From assembly GCF_013407595.1 (NCBI RefSeq), contig NZ_JABEKX010000001.1, forward strand, positions 1,103,742-1,167,741: DNA of 64,000 nucleotides. The letters run 5' to 3'. Source of the stretch: Lacticaseibacillus absianus. GTDB lineage: Bacteria; Bacillota; Bacilli; Lactobacillales; Lactobacillaceae. A model generated the notes under the pieces. It was not told the origin of the DNA, searched no databases, and was given only the letters and a program-made list of their open reading frames with translations. How positions within the stretch are numbered: the stretch's first letter is position 1; the number at the start of each line of letters is the position of its first letter. A program made the position numbers and the translations under genes. Below are positions 1 through 8,431 of the stretch, in pieces.

Positions 1-155
1 ACCGCGCGCAAGCAGTTTGCATCCATGATGGTCGTAGCATTTAAGTATGCCATTACGCCACATGGATGAGGGATAACTCTCCATGTGGTCTTTTTCTTTC
101 CGGAAAGAAGTAGGCCGGCCACGGGGGAGTGCCCCATGTGGCCGGCCTTTTGTTT
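1..155 (+). promoter_or_regulatory. Truncated transcription attenuator with two terminators in series
   Basis: This is the 3' part of a leader for the first binding-protein gene; its promoter and any leader peptide lie left of the window. A hairpin at 58-88 (CCACATGGA with TCCATGTGG) is followed by a T-rich tract, and a second hairpin at 113-147 (GGCCGGCCAC with GTGGCCGGCC) is followed by TTTTGTTT. ATCCATG at 21-27 is complementary to CATGGAT at 61-67, the 5' arm of the first terminator, so an antiterminator is possible. The same order of elements recurs before the second binding-protein gene at 1336-1539. Attenuation is inferred from this pairing. Confidence 0.7.
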
Positions 156-187
156 GACCCACAGCCCATTTTTCGGAGGAGAATACC

Positions 188-1156
188 ATGAAGAAGACAC
201 CGTTGATGACCACCCTAGCAGCAGTTGTGATGATCGTGAGCCTCGCCGCTTGCGGCAAAAAAGCCGAGTCCAAAGATTCAGACACCGTGAAGGTCGGGAT
301 CTTGCAGCTGATCGACCAAAGCGCACTGAACGCCGCTCGCAAAGGCTTCACCGAGGAACTGGCGGCCAATGGGTACAAGGGCAAAAAGATCGAGATCGAC
401 TACGTCAACGCCCAGGGCGATCAGGCCAACCTGAAGTCAATGAGCCAGCAGCTGGCCAAGGATGGTAACGATCTGAACCTTGCGATCGCGACCCCGGCGG
501 CGCAGGCGCTGCTCAAGGAAGATAACAAGACGCCGATGTTGTTCACCGTTGTGACCGACCCGAAGTCAGCCGGACTCGTCTCGAACGTCAAGGCGCCTGA
601 CCAAAACGCGACGGGCGTGACCGACGCGGTCGATGTCTCGGGTCAGATCGCGTTCACGCATAAGCTGTTCCCGAAGGCCAAGAAGATCGGCCTGCTGTAC
701 AACGCCGCTGAGGAGAACTCGGTCGTTCAGATCCAGGAGGCGAAACGGGCGATCAAGAAGCTCGGGCTGACCGCCGTGGTCAAGACTGCCGCGACCACCA
801 ATGACGTGCAGCAGGCCGCAGAATCGCTGGCCGGCCAAGCCGATGCGATCTACATCCCGACCGATAACGTCGCGGCCGCCGCGATGCCGACGATCGGCAA
901 GGTCTCCGAGGCAAAGAAGGTCCCAGTAGTTAATGCCGACGCGACGATGATCGCAAGCGCTGGCGTCGCGACGCAGGGGATCAACTACGAGGACCTCGGG
1001 CGCCAGGCAGCCAAGATGGCGATCAAGATCCTCAAGGGTGAGCAGGTCAAGGACCTGGCCGTTGAAGCGCCGGCCAAGACGTCCCTGGTCACCAACGCCA
1101 AGCGAATGAAGCTGTTCGGACTGACGCAGGCAGACGTTGAAGCGGCCGCCAAGTGA
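188..1156 (+). CDS. ABC transporter substrate-binding lipoprotein, TrpX type (copy 1)
   Basis: This is a 322-residue extracytoplasmic binding protein of the ABC_sub_bind (TrpX) family. The N-terminus has a lysine pair, a hydrophobic segment and a lipobox LAAC with the lipid-anchored cysteine at residue 22, so the mature protein should sit on the outer membrane face. GGAGGA at 175-180 fixes the ATG at 188. It is a close paralogue of the protein at 1566-2525: both share the segments VGILQLIDQ or close variants, DYVNAQGDQANLK, LAIATPAAQAL and TNDVQQA. No permease or ATPase lies between the copies, so both probably serve the single permease/ATPase pair at 2557-4270. The family is linked to aromatic amino acid uptake in lactic acid bacteria; the exact substrate is inferred. 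Confidence 0.88.
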   Translation: MKKTPLMTTLAAVVMIVSLAACGKKAESKDSDTVKVGILQLIDQSALNAARKGFTEELAANGYKGKKIEIDYVNAQGDQANLKSMSQQLAKDGNDLNLAIATPAAQALLKEDNKTPMLFTVVTDPKSAGLVSNVKAPDQNATGVTDAVDVSGQIAFTHKLFPKAKKIGLLYNAAEENSVVQIQEAKRAIKKLGLTAVVKTAATTNDVQQAAESLAGQADAIYIPTDNVAAAAMPTIGKVSEAKKVPVVNADATMIASAGVATQGINYEDLGRQAAKMAIKILKGEQVKDLAVEAPAKTSLVTNAKRMKLFGLTQADVEAAAK

Positions 1157-1231
1157 TCGTCGCCTAGACAGAAGTTTTCCCCCTGAACCGCACGTGAGCC
1201 GCCCCAGTTGAATCCGGTGAGAAAAAAGCAC

Positions 1232-1260
1232 TTGACATGAGAAATCGCTGAGTGTATTCT
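1232..1260 (+). promoter_or_regulatory. Promoter of the second binding-protein transcript
   Basis: TTGACA at 1232-1237 and TATTCT at 1255-1260 are separated by 17 bp. The promoter lies after the first binding-protein gene and before the leader peptide at 1305, so the second gene and the permease/ATPase genes can be transcribed separately from the first. Confidence 0.8.
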
Positions 1261-1304
1261 CGAACACATACCAGCGCGACTGGTAATGTGAAGGAGTGTT
1301 GACT

Positions 1305-1367
1305 ATGAGACAAGCAATGCCAACACAACTGAATCGCGAATTTTTCGCCGGCTTTTTCTTCGGATAG
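1305..1367 (+). CDS. Phe-rich leader peptide of the attenuator
   Basis: This 20-codon frame starts with ATG 14 bases downstream of the first base of AAGGAG at 1291-1296. It contains five phenylalanine codons near its end, in the clusters FF and FFF (EFFAGFFFG). It ends with TAG 15 bases before the first stem of the downstream attenuator. The Phe run overlaps CGCCGGC at 1336-1342, which can pair with GCCGGCG at 1415-1421. A ribosome held at these codons would therefore disturb the first stem. This is the classical design of an amino-acid-sensing leader, here apparently sensing charged tRNA-Phe. No protein evidence is possible at this length. Confidence 0.7.
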   Translation: MRQAMPTQLNREFFAGFFFG

Positions 1368-1539
1368 CGGGACGCATCCCCGATGGATGTGAACCCGCGG
1401 TTCACATCCATGAGGCCGGCGCAGTTAAATGTGCAATCAACCGCCACATGGATCAACACAATCCATGTGGCCTTTCTTTTTCCGGAAAAAATGAAATGGC
1501 CAGCCACGTGGAATTGTGTCCCGTGGCTGGCCGTTTTTT
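1336..1539 (+). promoter_or_regulatory. Phe-responsive transcription attenuator (inferred)
   Basis: Four mutually exclusive arms are visible. Arms 1 and 2 form a perfect 13-bp stem (1383-1395 with 1399-1411), extended by 1336-1342 with 1415-1421. Arms 3 and 4 form a terminator (1443-1453 with 1461-1471) followed by CTTTCTTTTT. Arm 2 (ATCCATG, 1406-1412) is complementary to arm 3 (CATGGAT, 1447-1453), with three more pairs after one mismatch, giving an antiterminator. A second terminator follows at 1498-1539, ending in six Ts. Stalling in the Phe codons would block the 1:2 stem and favour 2:3. The structures are seen; the ligand is inferred from the codons. Confidence 0.72.
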
Positions 1540-1565
1540 GCTCAGTCAACCAGGAGGAAGAAATC

Positions 1566-2525
1566 ATGAAAATGCAAAAGGGACTCACCGTACTCGCCAC
1601 CATCGCAATGCTCGCCAGCCTGGCCGCTTGCGGCCAACAGACGGACGCTAAAGACGGCACCGTTAAGATCGGGGTCTTGCAGTTGATTGACCAGACGGCC
1701 TTGACCGATGCGCGCAAGGGCTTCGAAGCCGAGCTCGCCAAGGCGGGCTACAAAGGGGATAAGGTCAAGATCGACTACGTCAACGCGCAAGGGGACCAGG
1801 CGAACCTGAAGACCATGAGCCAACGCCTCGCTAAGGACGGCAACGACGTCAACTTGGCGATCGCCACCCCGGCCGCCCAGGCGCTGCAGCAGGAAGACGC
1901 GAAGACGCCGATGGTCTTCACGGCTGTCACCGACCCCAAGGCCGCCGGGTTGGTCACCAACCTGAAGGCGCCCGACCGAAACGCGACCGGTGTGGTGGAC
2001 ATGGTGGACATCCCGGCGCAGATCGCGTACATGCACAAGCTGTTCCCAAAGGCCAAGACGGTGGGCATGCTCTACAACGCCGCCGAGCAGAACTCCATCG
2101 TTCAGATCAAGGCGGCCGACCAAGCCGTCAAGAAGCTCGGCCTGCGTGTGGTCAAGCGCACGGTCGCGAGCACCAATGACGTGCAGCAGGCGATGGAATC
2201 GCTGGCCAGCCAAGCTGATGTGATCTACGCGCCGACCGATAACACGGTGGCGGCAGCGATGGTGACTGTCGGCAAAGTCTCTTTGGCCAAGAAGGTGCCG
2301 GTCGTGCCAGCTGCCTCGACCATGGTCCAAGACGGTGGCGTGGCCAACATCGGCATCGACTACAAGGACCTGGGTCGCCAGACGGCCAAGCTGGCGATCA
2401 AGATCCTGAAGGGGCAGAAGGTCAACAAGCTGGCCGTTGAGACGCCGGCGAAGGTCACCGTGATCAAGAACGAGAAGATGATGAAGGCCTTCGGGATCAC
2501 CGATGCCGAGGCCGCACAGAACTGA
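1566..2525 (+). CDS. ABC transporter substrate-binding lipoprotein, TrpX type (copy 2)
   Basis: This 319-residue lipoprotein is paralogous to the product of 188-1156. AGGAGG at 1552-1557 sets the ATG at 1566; a longer open frame exists upstream but runs through the attenuator and has no ribosome site. The signal segment ends in LAAC with cysteine 22. The rest has the ABC_sub_bind fold seen in copy 1, including AAGLVTNLKAPD and the C-terminal DYKDLGRQTAKLAIKILKG. The permease gene begins 31 bp downstream. Having a separate promoter and leader suggests that the two binding proteins are tuned separately or recognise different aromatic compounds. Confidence 0.88.
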   Translation: MKMQKGLTVLATIAMLASLAACGQQTDAKDGTVKIGVLQLIDQTALTDARKGFEAELAKAGYKGDKVKIDYVNAQGDQANLKTMSQRLAKDGNDVNLAIATPAAQALQQEDAKTPMVFTAVTDPKAAGLVTNLKAPDRNATGVVDMVDIPAQIAYMHKLFPKAKTVGMLYNAAEQNSIVQIKAADQAVKKLGLRVVKRTVASTNDVQQAMESLASQADVIYAPTDNTVAAAMVTVGKVSLAKKVPVVPAASTMVQDGGVANIGIDYKDLGRQTAKLAIKILKGQKVNKLAVETPAKVTVIKNEKMMKAFGITDAEAAQN

Positions 2526-2556
2526 TTGTTGTCACACGATTTTTTGGAGGTAAAAG

Positions 2557-3456
2557 ATGGACATCCTGATTTCAAGCATCTCCCAAGGGCTTCTCTGGTC
2601 GGTCATGGCGATCGGCGTGTACCTGACGTTTCGGATCCTCGATATCGCCGACATGACCGCTGAAGGGAGCTTTCCGCTCGGCGCGGCGATCACCGCGCAC
2701 CAGCTGGTCAGTGGGACCGGCCCGGTGCTCGCCACGCTGTACGGGGCGCTCGGTGGGGCGGTGGCCGGACTGGTTTCAGGGGTCTTACATACCAAGTTGA
2801 AGATCCCCGACCTCCTGACTGGGATCTTGACCATGACCGGGTTGTACTCCGTCAACCTGTTCGTCATGGGCCGGCCCAACGTGTCGTTGCTGTCAGACGT
2901 CAAGACCGTTTTCACCCCTGTCGACTTCGGCGACCCGACGTTGAACGCCATCGCAGTTGGGTTAGTGGTCGCGGCGATCGTGATCGCCGGCCTCGTATAC
3001 TTCTTCAACACCGAGATGGGCTTGGCTGCCCGGGCGGTGGGGGATAATCAGGCGATGAGCGCCGCCAATGGGATCAACAACGACACGATGAAGATCGTGG
3101 TCTACATGGTCTCCAACGCCCTGATCGCTTTGTCAGGGGCCTTGATGGCGCAGACCAACGGGTTCGCGGATAGCTCGATGGGGATCGGCACGATTGTTAT
3201 CGCGCTGTCTGCGATCATCATCGCCGAGATCCTGATCCGGAACCTGAGCTTCGGTTGGCGGTTGGTCACGATCATTGCCGGGGCGATCATCTACCGCTGG
3301 ATCATCGCGTGGGTGCTCGATCGAGGGGTCGACCCGAATGCCTTGCGCCTGTTCTACGCGCTGATGCTCGTGCTGTTCCTCGCGCTGCCGCTGATCCGCA
3401 AGCAGTTTCAGCAGAGCATGGCGCGCCGTGAGAACCGTCGTCGGATGAACGAGTAG
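2557..3456 (+). CDS. ABC transporter permease, TrpY/BPD_transp_2 type
   Basis: This is a 299-residue polytopic membrane protein of the branched-chain/nucleoside permease superfamily. About eight hydrophobic segments are visible. It starts at ATG 2557 after TGGAGG at 2545-2550. The N-terminal stretch GVYLTFRILDIADMTAEGSF resembles the family signature around the second membrane segment, and the C-terminus is short and basic. It sits between the binding protein and the ATPase with gaps of 31 and 10 bp, so it is the channel subunit of the same importer. Confidence 0.87.
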   Translation: MDILISSISQGLLWSVMAIGVYLTFRILDIADMTAEGSFPLGAAITAHQLVSGTGPVLATLYGALGGAVAGLVSGVLHTKLKIPDLLTGILTMTGLYSVNLFVMGRPNVSLLSDVKTVFTPVDFGDPTLNAIAVGLVVAAIVIAGLVYFFNTEMGLAARAVGDNQAMSAANGINNDTMKIVVYMVSNALIALSGALMAQTNGFADSSMGIGTIVIALSAIIIAEILIRNLSFGWRLVTIIAGAIIYRWIIAWVLDRGVDPNALRLFYALMLVLFLALPLIRKQFQQSMARRENRRRMNE

Positions 3457-3466
3457 GAGGTCAATC

Positions 3467-4270
3467 ATGCCAGCATTGGAAGTCAAAGCGTTGCATCAGT
3501 ACTTCGAAAAAGGGACCGTCAACGAGAACCATGCCTTGAAGGGCATCGACCTGACGCTAGACCCGGGGGACTTTGTCGCGATCATCGGCGGTAACGGGGC
3601 CGGTAAATCCACGCTGCTCAACAGCGTGGCGGGGTCGATCCCGGTCACGCACGGCCAGATCAAGATCGCCGATAAGGACGTGACCTACCAGAACGTCGCG
3701 AAGCGCGCCCGGTTGATTGCACGGGTGTTCCAGGACCCGAAGGCCGGCACCGCGCCGCGCCTGACCGTCGAGGAGAACTTGAGTCTGGCTTTGAAGCGCG
3801 GCCAGTGGCGTAACTTTTGGGCCAGCGGGGTCAAGAAGCGCGACCGTGCACTGTTTCGTGAGAAGCTGGCAAGCCTCGGCCTCGGCCTGGAGGAACGCCT
3901 GACAGCTGAGATCGGCCTGCTGTCTGGCGGTCAGCGCCAGGCGGTGACGTTGCTGATGGCAACGTTACAGGCGCCGGAGCTACTGTTGCTCGACGAGCAC
4001 ACCGCTGCCTTGGACCCGCAGACTAGCGCGACGGTCATGACGCTGACCGAGCAGCTCGTTGAGGCGCAGCAGATCACCACTCTGATGATCACGCACAACA
4101 TGCAAGACGCGCTGCGCTACGGCAACCGGCTGATCATGCTCGACCACGGCCGCATTGCGGTGGACATTAAGGGGCCCGAGAAAGAGGGGCTGACAGTGGC
4201 TGACCTGATGCGTCTCTTCAAGGAACAAAGCGGGCGTGAGCTCAACGATGATGCGGTCCTGCTCAGCTGA
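3467..4270 (+). CDS. ABC transporter ATP-binding protein, TrpZ type
   Basis: This 267-residue ATPase has Walker A GGNGAGKST at about residues 43-51, the signature LSGGQRQ near 147, Walker B LLLLDEH near 170 and the switch histidine in MITHNM. It starts 10 bp after the permease stop, with AGGAGG before the ATG. It powers the importer formed with the two binding proteins and the permease. It is the last gene of the operon; a strong GC-rich hairpin follows at 4297-4348. Confidence 0.9.
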   Translation: MPALEVKALHQYFEKGTVNENHALKGIDLTLDPGDFVAIIGGNGAGKSTLLNSVAGSIPVTHGQIKIADKDVTYQNVAKRARLIARVFQDPKAGTAPRLTVEENLSLALKRGQWRNFWASGVKKRDRALFREKLASLGLGLEERLTAEIGLLSGGQRQAVTLLMATLQAPELLLLDEHTAALDPQTSATVMTLTEQLVEAQQITTLMITHNMQDALRYGNRLIMLDHGRIAVDIKGPEKEGLTVADLMRLFKEQSGRELNDDAVLLS

Positions 4271-4296
4271 GCGGCGCATAAAATAACGACGCGACT

Positions 4297-4348
4297 AACA
4301 GGCGCCGGTCTCACCGCTCGAATCGAGCTGGTCAGACCGGCGCCTGTT
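4297..4348 (+). terminator. GC-rich hairpin after the TrpXYZ-type operon
   Basis: AACAGGCGCCGGTCT at 4297-4311 is complementary to AGACCGGCGCCTGTT at 4334-4348. No T-run follows, so it may be an mRNA-stabilising hairpin and not an efficient intrinsic terminator. Confidence 0.45.
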
Positions 4349-4482
4349 GGGCTGCTCGGGGCTTGAATTGATGGTGGTTTGGTTAAATTTCGAGCGTCTT
4401 GCTACACAGGTTCCGCGGTATTCGCTATAATGAATGTGATATTGCGTGGGGACAATAAATATCGTATCTTGGAGGTTCGATC

Positions 4483-6000
4483 GTGAATCAAACCAGCACA
4501 GATCTTTTTTTACAAAAAAATACGCGCGATAAACTGCGCCTCTATGAGACGATCATGCGCACCAAACAGCGCGATCTTCCGGTCACCACGCAGGTCCAGC
4601 AGACCCGTGCGCACACCGGCGCGGTCGAAGACGTCAACCTGCGCCGGATCGCGATGCTGATGGACCGCAATTATGGTACGCTCTATTACACCTACAATCA
4701 GCTGCTGGATGAGTTGCGTGAGATCGTGGGCGATCCCGATGCGGATATCCCGAAGCTCTTCAGCATCTCAGTTGGCCAGTTGCGCATGGCGATGGTCCAA
4801 AAAAGCGTGCCGTTCGCGTTTCTCCAGCACCTGATCAACGAGGACCAACCGAACTTCGAGGCGTTCGTCGATTCGGTCGAGGCCTCGCGCGTGACCTGCC
4901 TGCGTTACCTGCGGCCCGTTCGTGACTTGGCGAAGCAGCTCGGCGTGCGGATCGTGTACGAAAAAATGCGCATCTCGGGTGACGAGAATCGCATCCGGAT
5001 CTTCTTGACCCTCGTCTACTGGCTGGCGACAGACGGCGCCGTGTGGCCATTCACACACTTCACCCACCGGGATGCGCTTGAGATGGTCCACCGGATCACG
5101 GCGGCCTTCGACCTCGACTACACCAGCCCGGTGATCCGTGAGGTGCTCGGCTACCACGTGACGATCAACCAGACGCGGATCGCCCACGGGCACACGCTGA
5201 CGCAGCCGGTCGACACGCTGTCGTATCCGGTCCCGAACCTATTCGACAACGACGTGCGCCTGACGCAGGCCGAGCAGTTCAGCGAATCTCAGCACCTCTA
5301 TCAGCTGAACTTTCTGCTGCCGATCTATTACGCGCCCGGGGACCCGAACATCCCGCAGGTCCTGGCCACCTTCAAGCGCTACAACCCAGCGCTGTACCAG
5401 TTCATTGAGCGCTTTATGCGCCAACTGCCGGAGGAGATCCTCGATGTTCACCGGCTGAGCGAGCCGATGGGGGAGCTGATCCAGGCCAGTCTGCTGGCGA
5501 TCGTGATGAGCGTGCTGACCTTTGGCTTCGATCTCGGGGCGGTGATTGCCTACGCGTTCAACCACCGGGTGATCGCGGCCCGACCGGATGACCGCTTGGC
5601 GATCGCGGTGCGCCAGACGGCTGAGGCCGTGCTGGTGAAAGAAGACCCGCGTGAAGTCCAGGCCTTGATGCCGGCGCTGTCGCAGGCCCTGTACGCCAAC
5701 CTGCTGCAGGTGCGCCGCTTCGCGCAACCGGCTGCGAAGGTCAAGGTCGCCTTGATGCTGGAGCCGGTCACTTTAGGCTTCATCGACCTCGTGACCTTCA
5801 TCGACCAGCAGCCGTTCGTTGAACTCCTGCACGATCACTTCGAATCCGCCGACCTGGTGATCAAGGATTCCTCGATGCCGCTGGATTTTGGCGAGCACCA
5901 GCCGCTGATCTTCAAGTGGAACATGAACGCCTCCAGCGACCTGTTCGGCCAGTTGTTCGGCCTACTGCACGCGCTGCAGCAGGAAAAAACCAGTCTATAA
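4483..6000 (+). CDS. Mga/PRD-type transcriptional regulator (paralogue 1)
   Basis: This 505-residue protein resembles Mga/AtxA-like regulators: N-terminal helix-turn-helix domains, a long helical PRD-like middle and an EIIB-like C-terminus. The best-conserved part, DVNLRRIAMLMDRNYGTLYYTYNQL near residues 47-71, is shared with the protein at 59883-61445. WLATDGAVWPF and QPFVELL are also common to both. The start is GTG at 4483 behind TTGGAGG; TATAAT at 4426-4431 is a likely -10 box. No adjacent PTS or surface-protein gene reveals the target. A DNA-binding role is inferred from family resemblance. Confidence 0.72.
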   Translation: MNQTSTDLFLQKNTRDKLRLYETIMRTKQRDLPVTTQVQQTRAHTGAVEDVNLRRIAMLMDRNYGTLYYTYNQLLDELREIVGDPDADIPKLFSISVGQLRMAMVQKSVPFAFLQHLINEDQPNFEAFVDSVEASRVTCLRYLRPVRDLAKQLGVRIVYEKMRISGDENRIRIFLTLVYWLATDGAVWPFTHFTHRDALEMVHRITAAFDLDYTSPVIREVLGYHVTINQTRIAHGHTLTQPVDTLSYPVPNLFDNDVRLTQAEQFSESQHLYQLNFLLPIYYAPGDPNIPQVLATFKRYNPALYQFIERFMRQLPEEILDVHRLSEPMGELIQASLLAIVMSVLTFGFDLGAVIAYAFNHRVIAARPDDRLAIAVRQTAEAVLVKEDPREVQALMPALSQALYANLLQVRRFAQPAAKVKVALMLEPVTLGFIDLVTFIDQQPFVELLHDHFESADLVIKDSSMPLDFGEHQPLIFKWNMNASSDLFGQLFGLLHALQQEKTSL

Positions 6001-6004
6001 GCGG

Positions 6005-6043
6005 ACCCGCCGCGACCAAGCGAATTGGTTGCGGCGGGTTTTG
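6005..6043 (+). terminator. Intrinsic terminator after the Mga-like gene
   Basis: ACCCGCCGC pairs with GCGGCGGGT around an inner CCAA/TTGG stem, followed by TTTTGT. It lies directly after the stop codon at 6000. Confidence 0.75.
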
Positions 6044-6084
6044 TCGTCTTGTTAAGCTACGGGTAACGGCGGGTCAGAAAAGTT

Positions 6085-6125
6085 TTAGCACTTGCATTGA
6101 CCGAGTGCTAAAAACGCCGTATAAT
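6085..6125 (+). promoter_or_regulatory. CIRCE operator overlapping the clpL promoter
   Basis: TTAGCACTT (6085-6093), nine bases, then GAGTGCTAA (6103-6111) match the HrcA operator CIRCE with one mismatch in the left arm. The promoter is TTGACC at 6097-6102, a 17-bp spacer and TATAAT at 6120-6125. The right CIRCE arm fills the spacer, so bound HrcA would block RNA polymerase. No direct-repeat CtsR operator is visible here. Confidence 0.88.
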
Positions 6126-6257
6126 ATATTATGTAAACAAGAAGGTCTGGTCGCGATGTGGCGCTCATCTGAATGAGGCAGTCGCGGCGCGTGTCTTTTT
6201 GTTGCCACACAGGACGCAGGCACATGGCCGCGGCCGGAACAGAGGAGGAATGACGCA

Positions 6258-8363
6258 ATGGCACGTTTTGATGATCCGTTTTTTAACACAGACATGGATG
6301 ATTTTATGAATGCAATGCTTCGCCGCATGGGGGAAGGTGGCACGACCCGGTATACGATCAACGGGCGTGAAGTGACCCCTGACGAGTTGGCGCAGTACCG
6401 TGCGACCGGGCAGCTCCCTGCCGCCAATGCGCACGAGGTCCCCGTCCAGACGCCAGCGGCTAAGCAACCTGAAGGAATCCTGGCGAAGCTGGGCCGTAAC
6501 CTGACCCAAGAGGCTAAGGCTGGCTTGCTCGATCCGGTGATCGGGCGCGACCACGAGATCCAAGAGACCGCGGAGATCCTCAGCCGGCGCACGAAGAACA
6601 ACCCGATCCTAGTCGGTGACGCTGGGGTCGGGAAAACCGCTGTGGTGGAGGGCTTGGCCCAGGCGATCGTCGCCGGCAATGTGCCCGAGGCGGTCAAGGA
6701 CAAGCAGATCATCTCGATCGATCTGTCCGGACTGGAGGCAGGGACCCAGTATCGCGGGAGCTTCGAGCAGAACATTCAGGAGCTGATCCAGCAGGTCAAG
6801 GACGCCGGCAACGTGATCCTGTTCTTCGATGAGATCCACCAGATCCTCGGTGCGGGGGCGACCGGTGGTGAGGAATCCGGCAGCAAGGGGCTGGCCGATA
6901 TCATCAAGCCAGCGTTGTCGCGCGGTGAGATCACCGTCATCGGGGCGACCACGCAAGACGAGTACCGGAACACGATCATGAAAGATGCCGCATTGGCGCG
7001 CCGGTTCAACGATGTGACGGTCAATGAACCGAGCGCTGAAGACACTGTCAAGATCCTGCAAGGGGTCCGGCACCTGTACGAGGAACACCACCACGTTCAG
7101 TTGCCGGACGCCGTGTTGCAGGCTTGCGTGGATTACGCGATCCAGTATATCCCGCAGCGCTCGCTACCGGATAAGGCGATCGACTTGCTCGACATGACGG
7201 CCGCACACTTGGCGGCCAAGCACCCGGTTGTCGATAAAGTGGCGCTGGAACAGAGAATCGCGACGCTGACGCAGCAAAAAGACGCCGCCGCGAAAGCCGA
7301 AGACTTCGAGCAGGCGGCGACGCTCAAGCAACAGCTCGATGAGGCACAGACGGCGCTGGCCGGGGCGGACGACACTGCGACCGCGGTGGTCGCCACACCG
7401 GATGACGTGGCACAGTCGGTGGAGCGGTTGACCGGCATCCCGGTCTCGCAGATGGGGGCAAGCGACATTGAGCGCCTCAAGACCATCGGCCAGCGACTCA
7501 AGGGCAAGGTGATCGGGCAAGACGAGGCAGTCGACATGGTCGCCCGGGCGATCCGTCGCAACCGGGCCGGCTTTGACGAAGGCAACCGACCGATCGGGAG
7601 CTTCCTGTTCGTTGGGCCGACCGGGGTCGGGAAGACGGAGCTGGCGAAGCAGCTCGCCCAAGACCTCTTCGGCGACAAGAACGCGATCATTCGCCTCGAC
7701 ATGTCCGAGTACAGCGATCGCACCGCGGTGTCGAAGCTGATCGGGACCAGTGCCGGTTATGTCGGGTACGCTGACAATGGTAACACGCTGACGGAGCAGG
7801 TCCGCCGCGACCCATACGCGATCGTCTTGCTCGATGAGATCGAAAAAGCCGACCCGCAAGTCCTGACCTTGTTGTTGCAGGTAATGGATGACGGGCGCCT
7901 CACCGACGGGCAAGGCAATGTGGTCAACTTCAAGAACACCGTGATCATCGCGACCAGCAACGCCGGCTTCGGGCAGGAAGCCCTGACCGGTGACGCGGCT
8001 AAAGATCAAGACCTGATGACCCGGCTGGCGCCGTATTTCCGCCCCGAATTCTTGAACCGGTTCAACGGGATCGTTGAATTCAGCCACCTGAGTAAGGCTG
8101 ACCTCGGCAAGATCGTTGACCTGATGCTCGCCGATGTCAACCGGACTTTGGCGAAGAAGGGGCTGACACTCACGGTCACCCCCGACGCGAAGGCGTGGCT
8201 GATCACCGAGGGCTACGATGAGGCGATGGGGGCACGCCCGCTTCGCCGCGTGATCGAGCAGAACATTCGCGATCAGGTGACCGATTACTATCTCGACCAC
8301 CTGGACGCCAAGGCGCTCAAGGCAGACCTGGTCGACGGCAAGATCGTGATCAGCGAAGGCTAA
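6258..8363 (+). CDS. clpL: ATP-dependent Clp chaperone ClpL
   Basis: This 701-residue Hsp100 protein has two AAA+ modules: Walker A GDAGVGKT at residues 120-127 and GPTGVGKT near 452-459. A coiled insertion rich in Gln, Ala and Asp lies at about 335-375. It lacks the double Clp-N domain of ClpC and the zinc finger of ClpE. The N-terminus beginning [16 protein letters not shown] is of the ClpL type, and the length fits ClpL. Such proteins disaggregate and refold heat-damaged proteins and usually act without ClpP. ATG 6258 follows AGGAGG at 6242-6247 by 10 bases. It is monocistronic, with a CIRCE-controlled promoter and an untranslated leader of about 125 bases. Confidence 0.92.
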   Translation: MARFDDPFFNTDMDDFMNAMLRRMGEGGTTRYTINGREVTPDELAQYRATGQLPAANAHEVPVQTPAAKQPEGILAKLGRNLTQEAKAGLLDPVIGRDHEIQETAEILSRRTKNNPILVGDAGVGKTAVVEGLAQAIVAGNVPEAVKDKQIISIDLSGLEAGTQYRGSFEQNIQELIQQVKDAGNVILFFDEIHQILGAGATGGEESGSKGLADIIKPALSRGEITVIGATTQDEYRNTIMKDAALARRFNDVTVNEPSAEDTVKILQGVRHLYEEHHHVQLPDAVLQACVDYAIQYIPQRSLPDKAIDLLDMTAAHLAAKHPVVDKVALEQRIATLTQQKDAAAKAEDFEQAATLKQQLDEAQTALAGADDTATAVVATPDDVAQSVERLTGIPVSQMGASDIERLKTIGQRLKGKVIGQDEAVDMVARAIRRNRAGFDEGNRPIGSFLFVGPTGVGKTELAKQLAQDLFGDKNAIIRLDMSEYSDRTAVSKLIGTSAGYVGYADNGNTLTEQVRRDPYAIVLLDEIEKADPQVLTLLLQVMDDGRLTDGQGNVVNFKNTVIIATSNAGFGQEALTGDAAKDQDLMTRLAPYFRPEFLNRFNGIVEFSHLSKADLGKIVDLMLADVNRTLAKKGLTLTVTPDAKAWLITEGYDEAMGARPLRRVIEQNIRDQVTDYYLDHLDAKALKADLVDGKIVISEG

Positions 8364-8387
8364 CGAACCGGTCCCAATGACACCCCA

Positions 8388-8420
8388 ATAGCGCCCACGG
8401 CTAGCCGTGGGCGCTATTTG
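8388..8420. terminator. Symmetrical terminator between clpL and the convergent hydrolase gene
   Basis: ATAGCGCCCACGG at 8388-8400 pairs with CCGTGGGCGCTAT at 8405-8417 around a 4-base loop, then TTTG. It lies between convergent genes and may serve both directions. Confidence 0.7.
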
Positions 8421-8431
8421 CATGCATCTGA

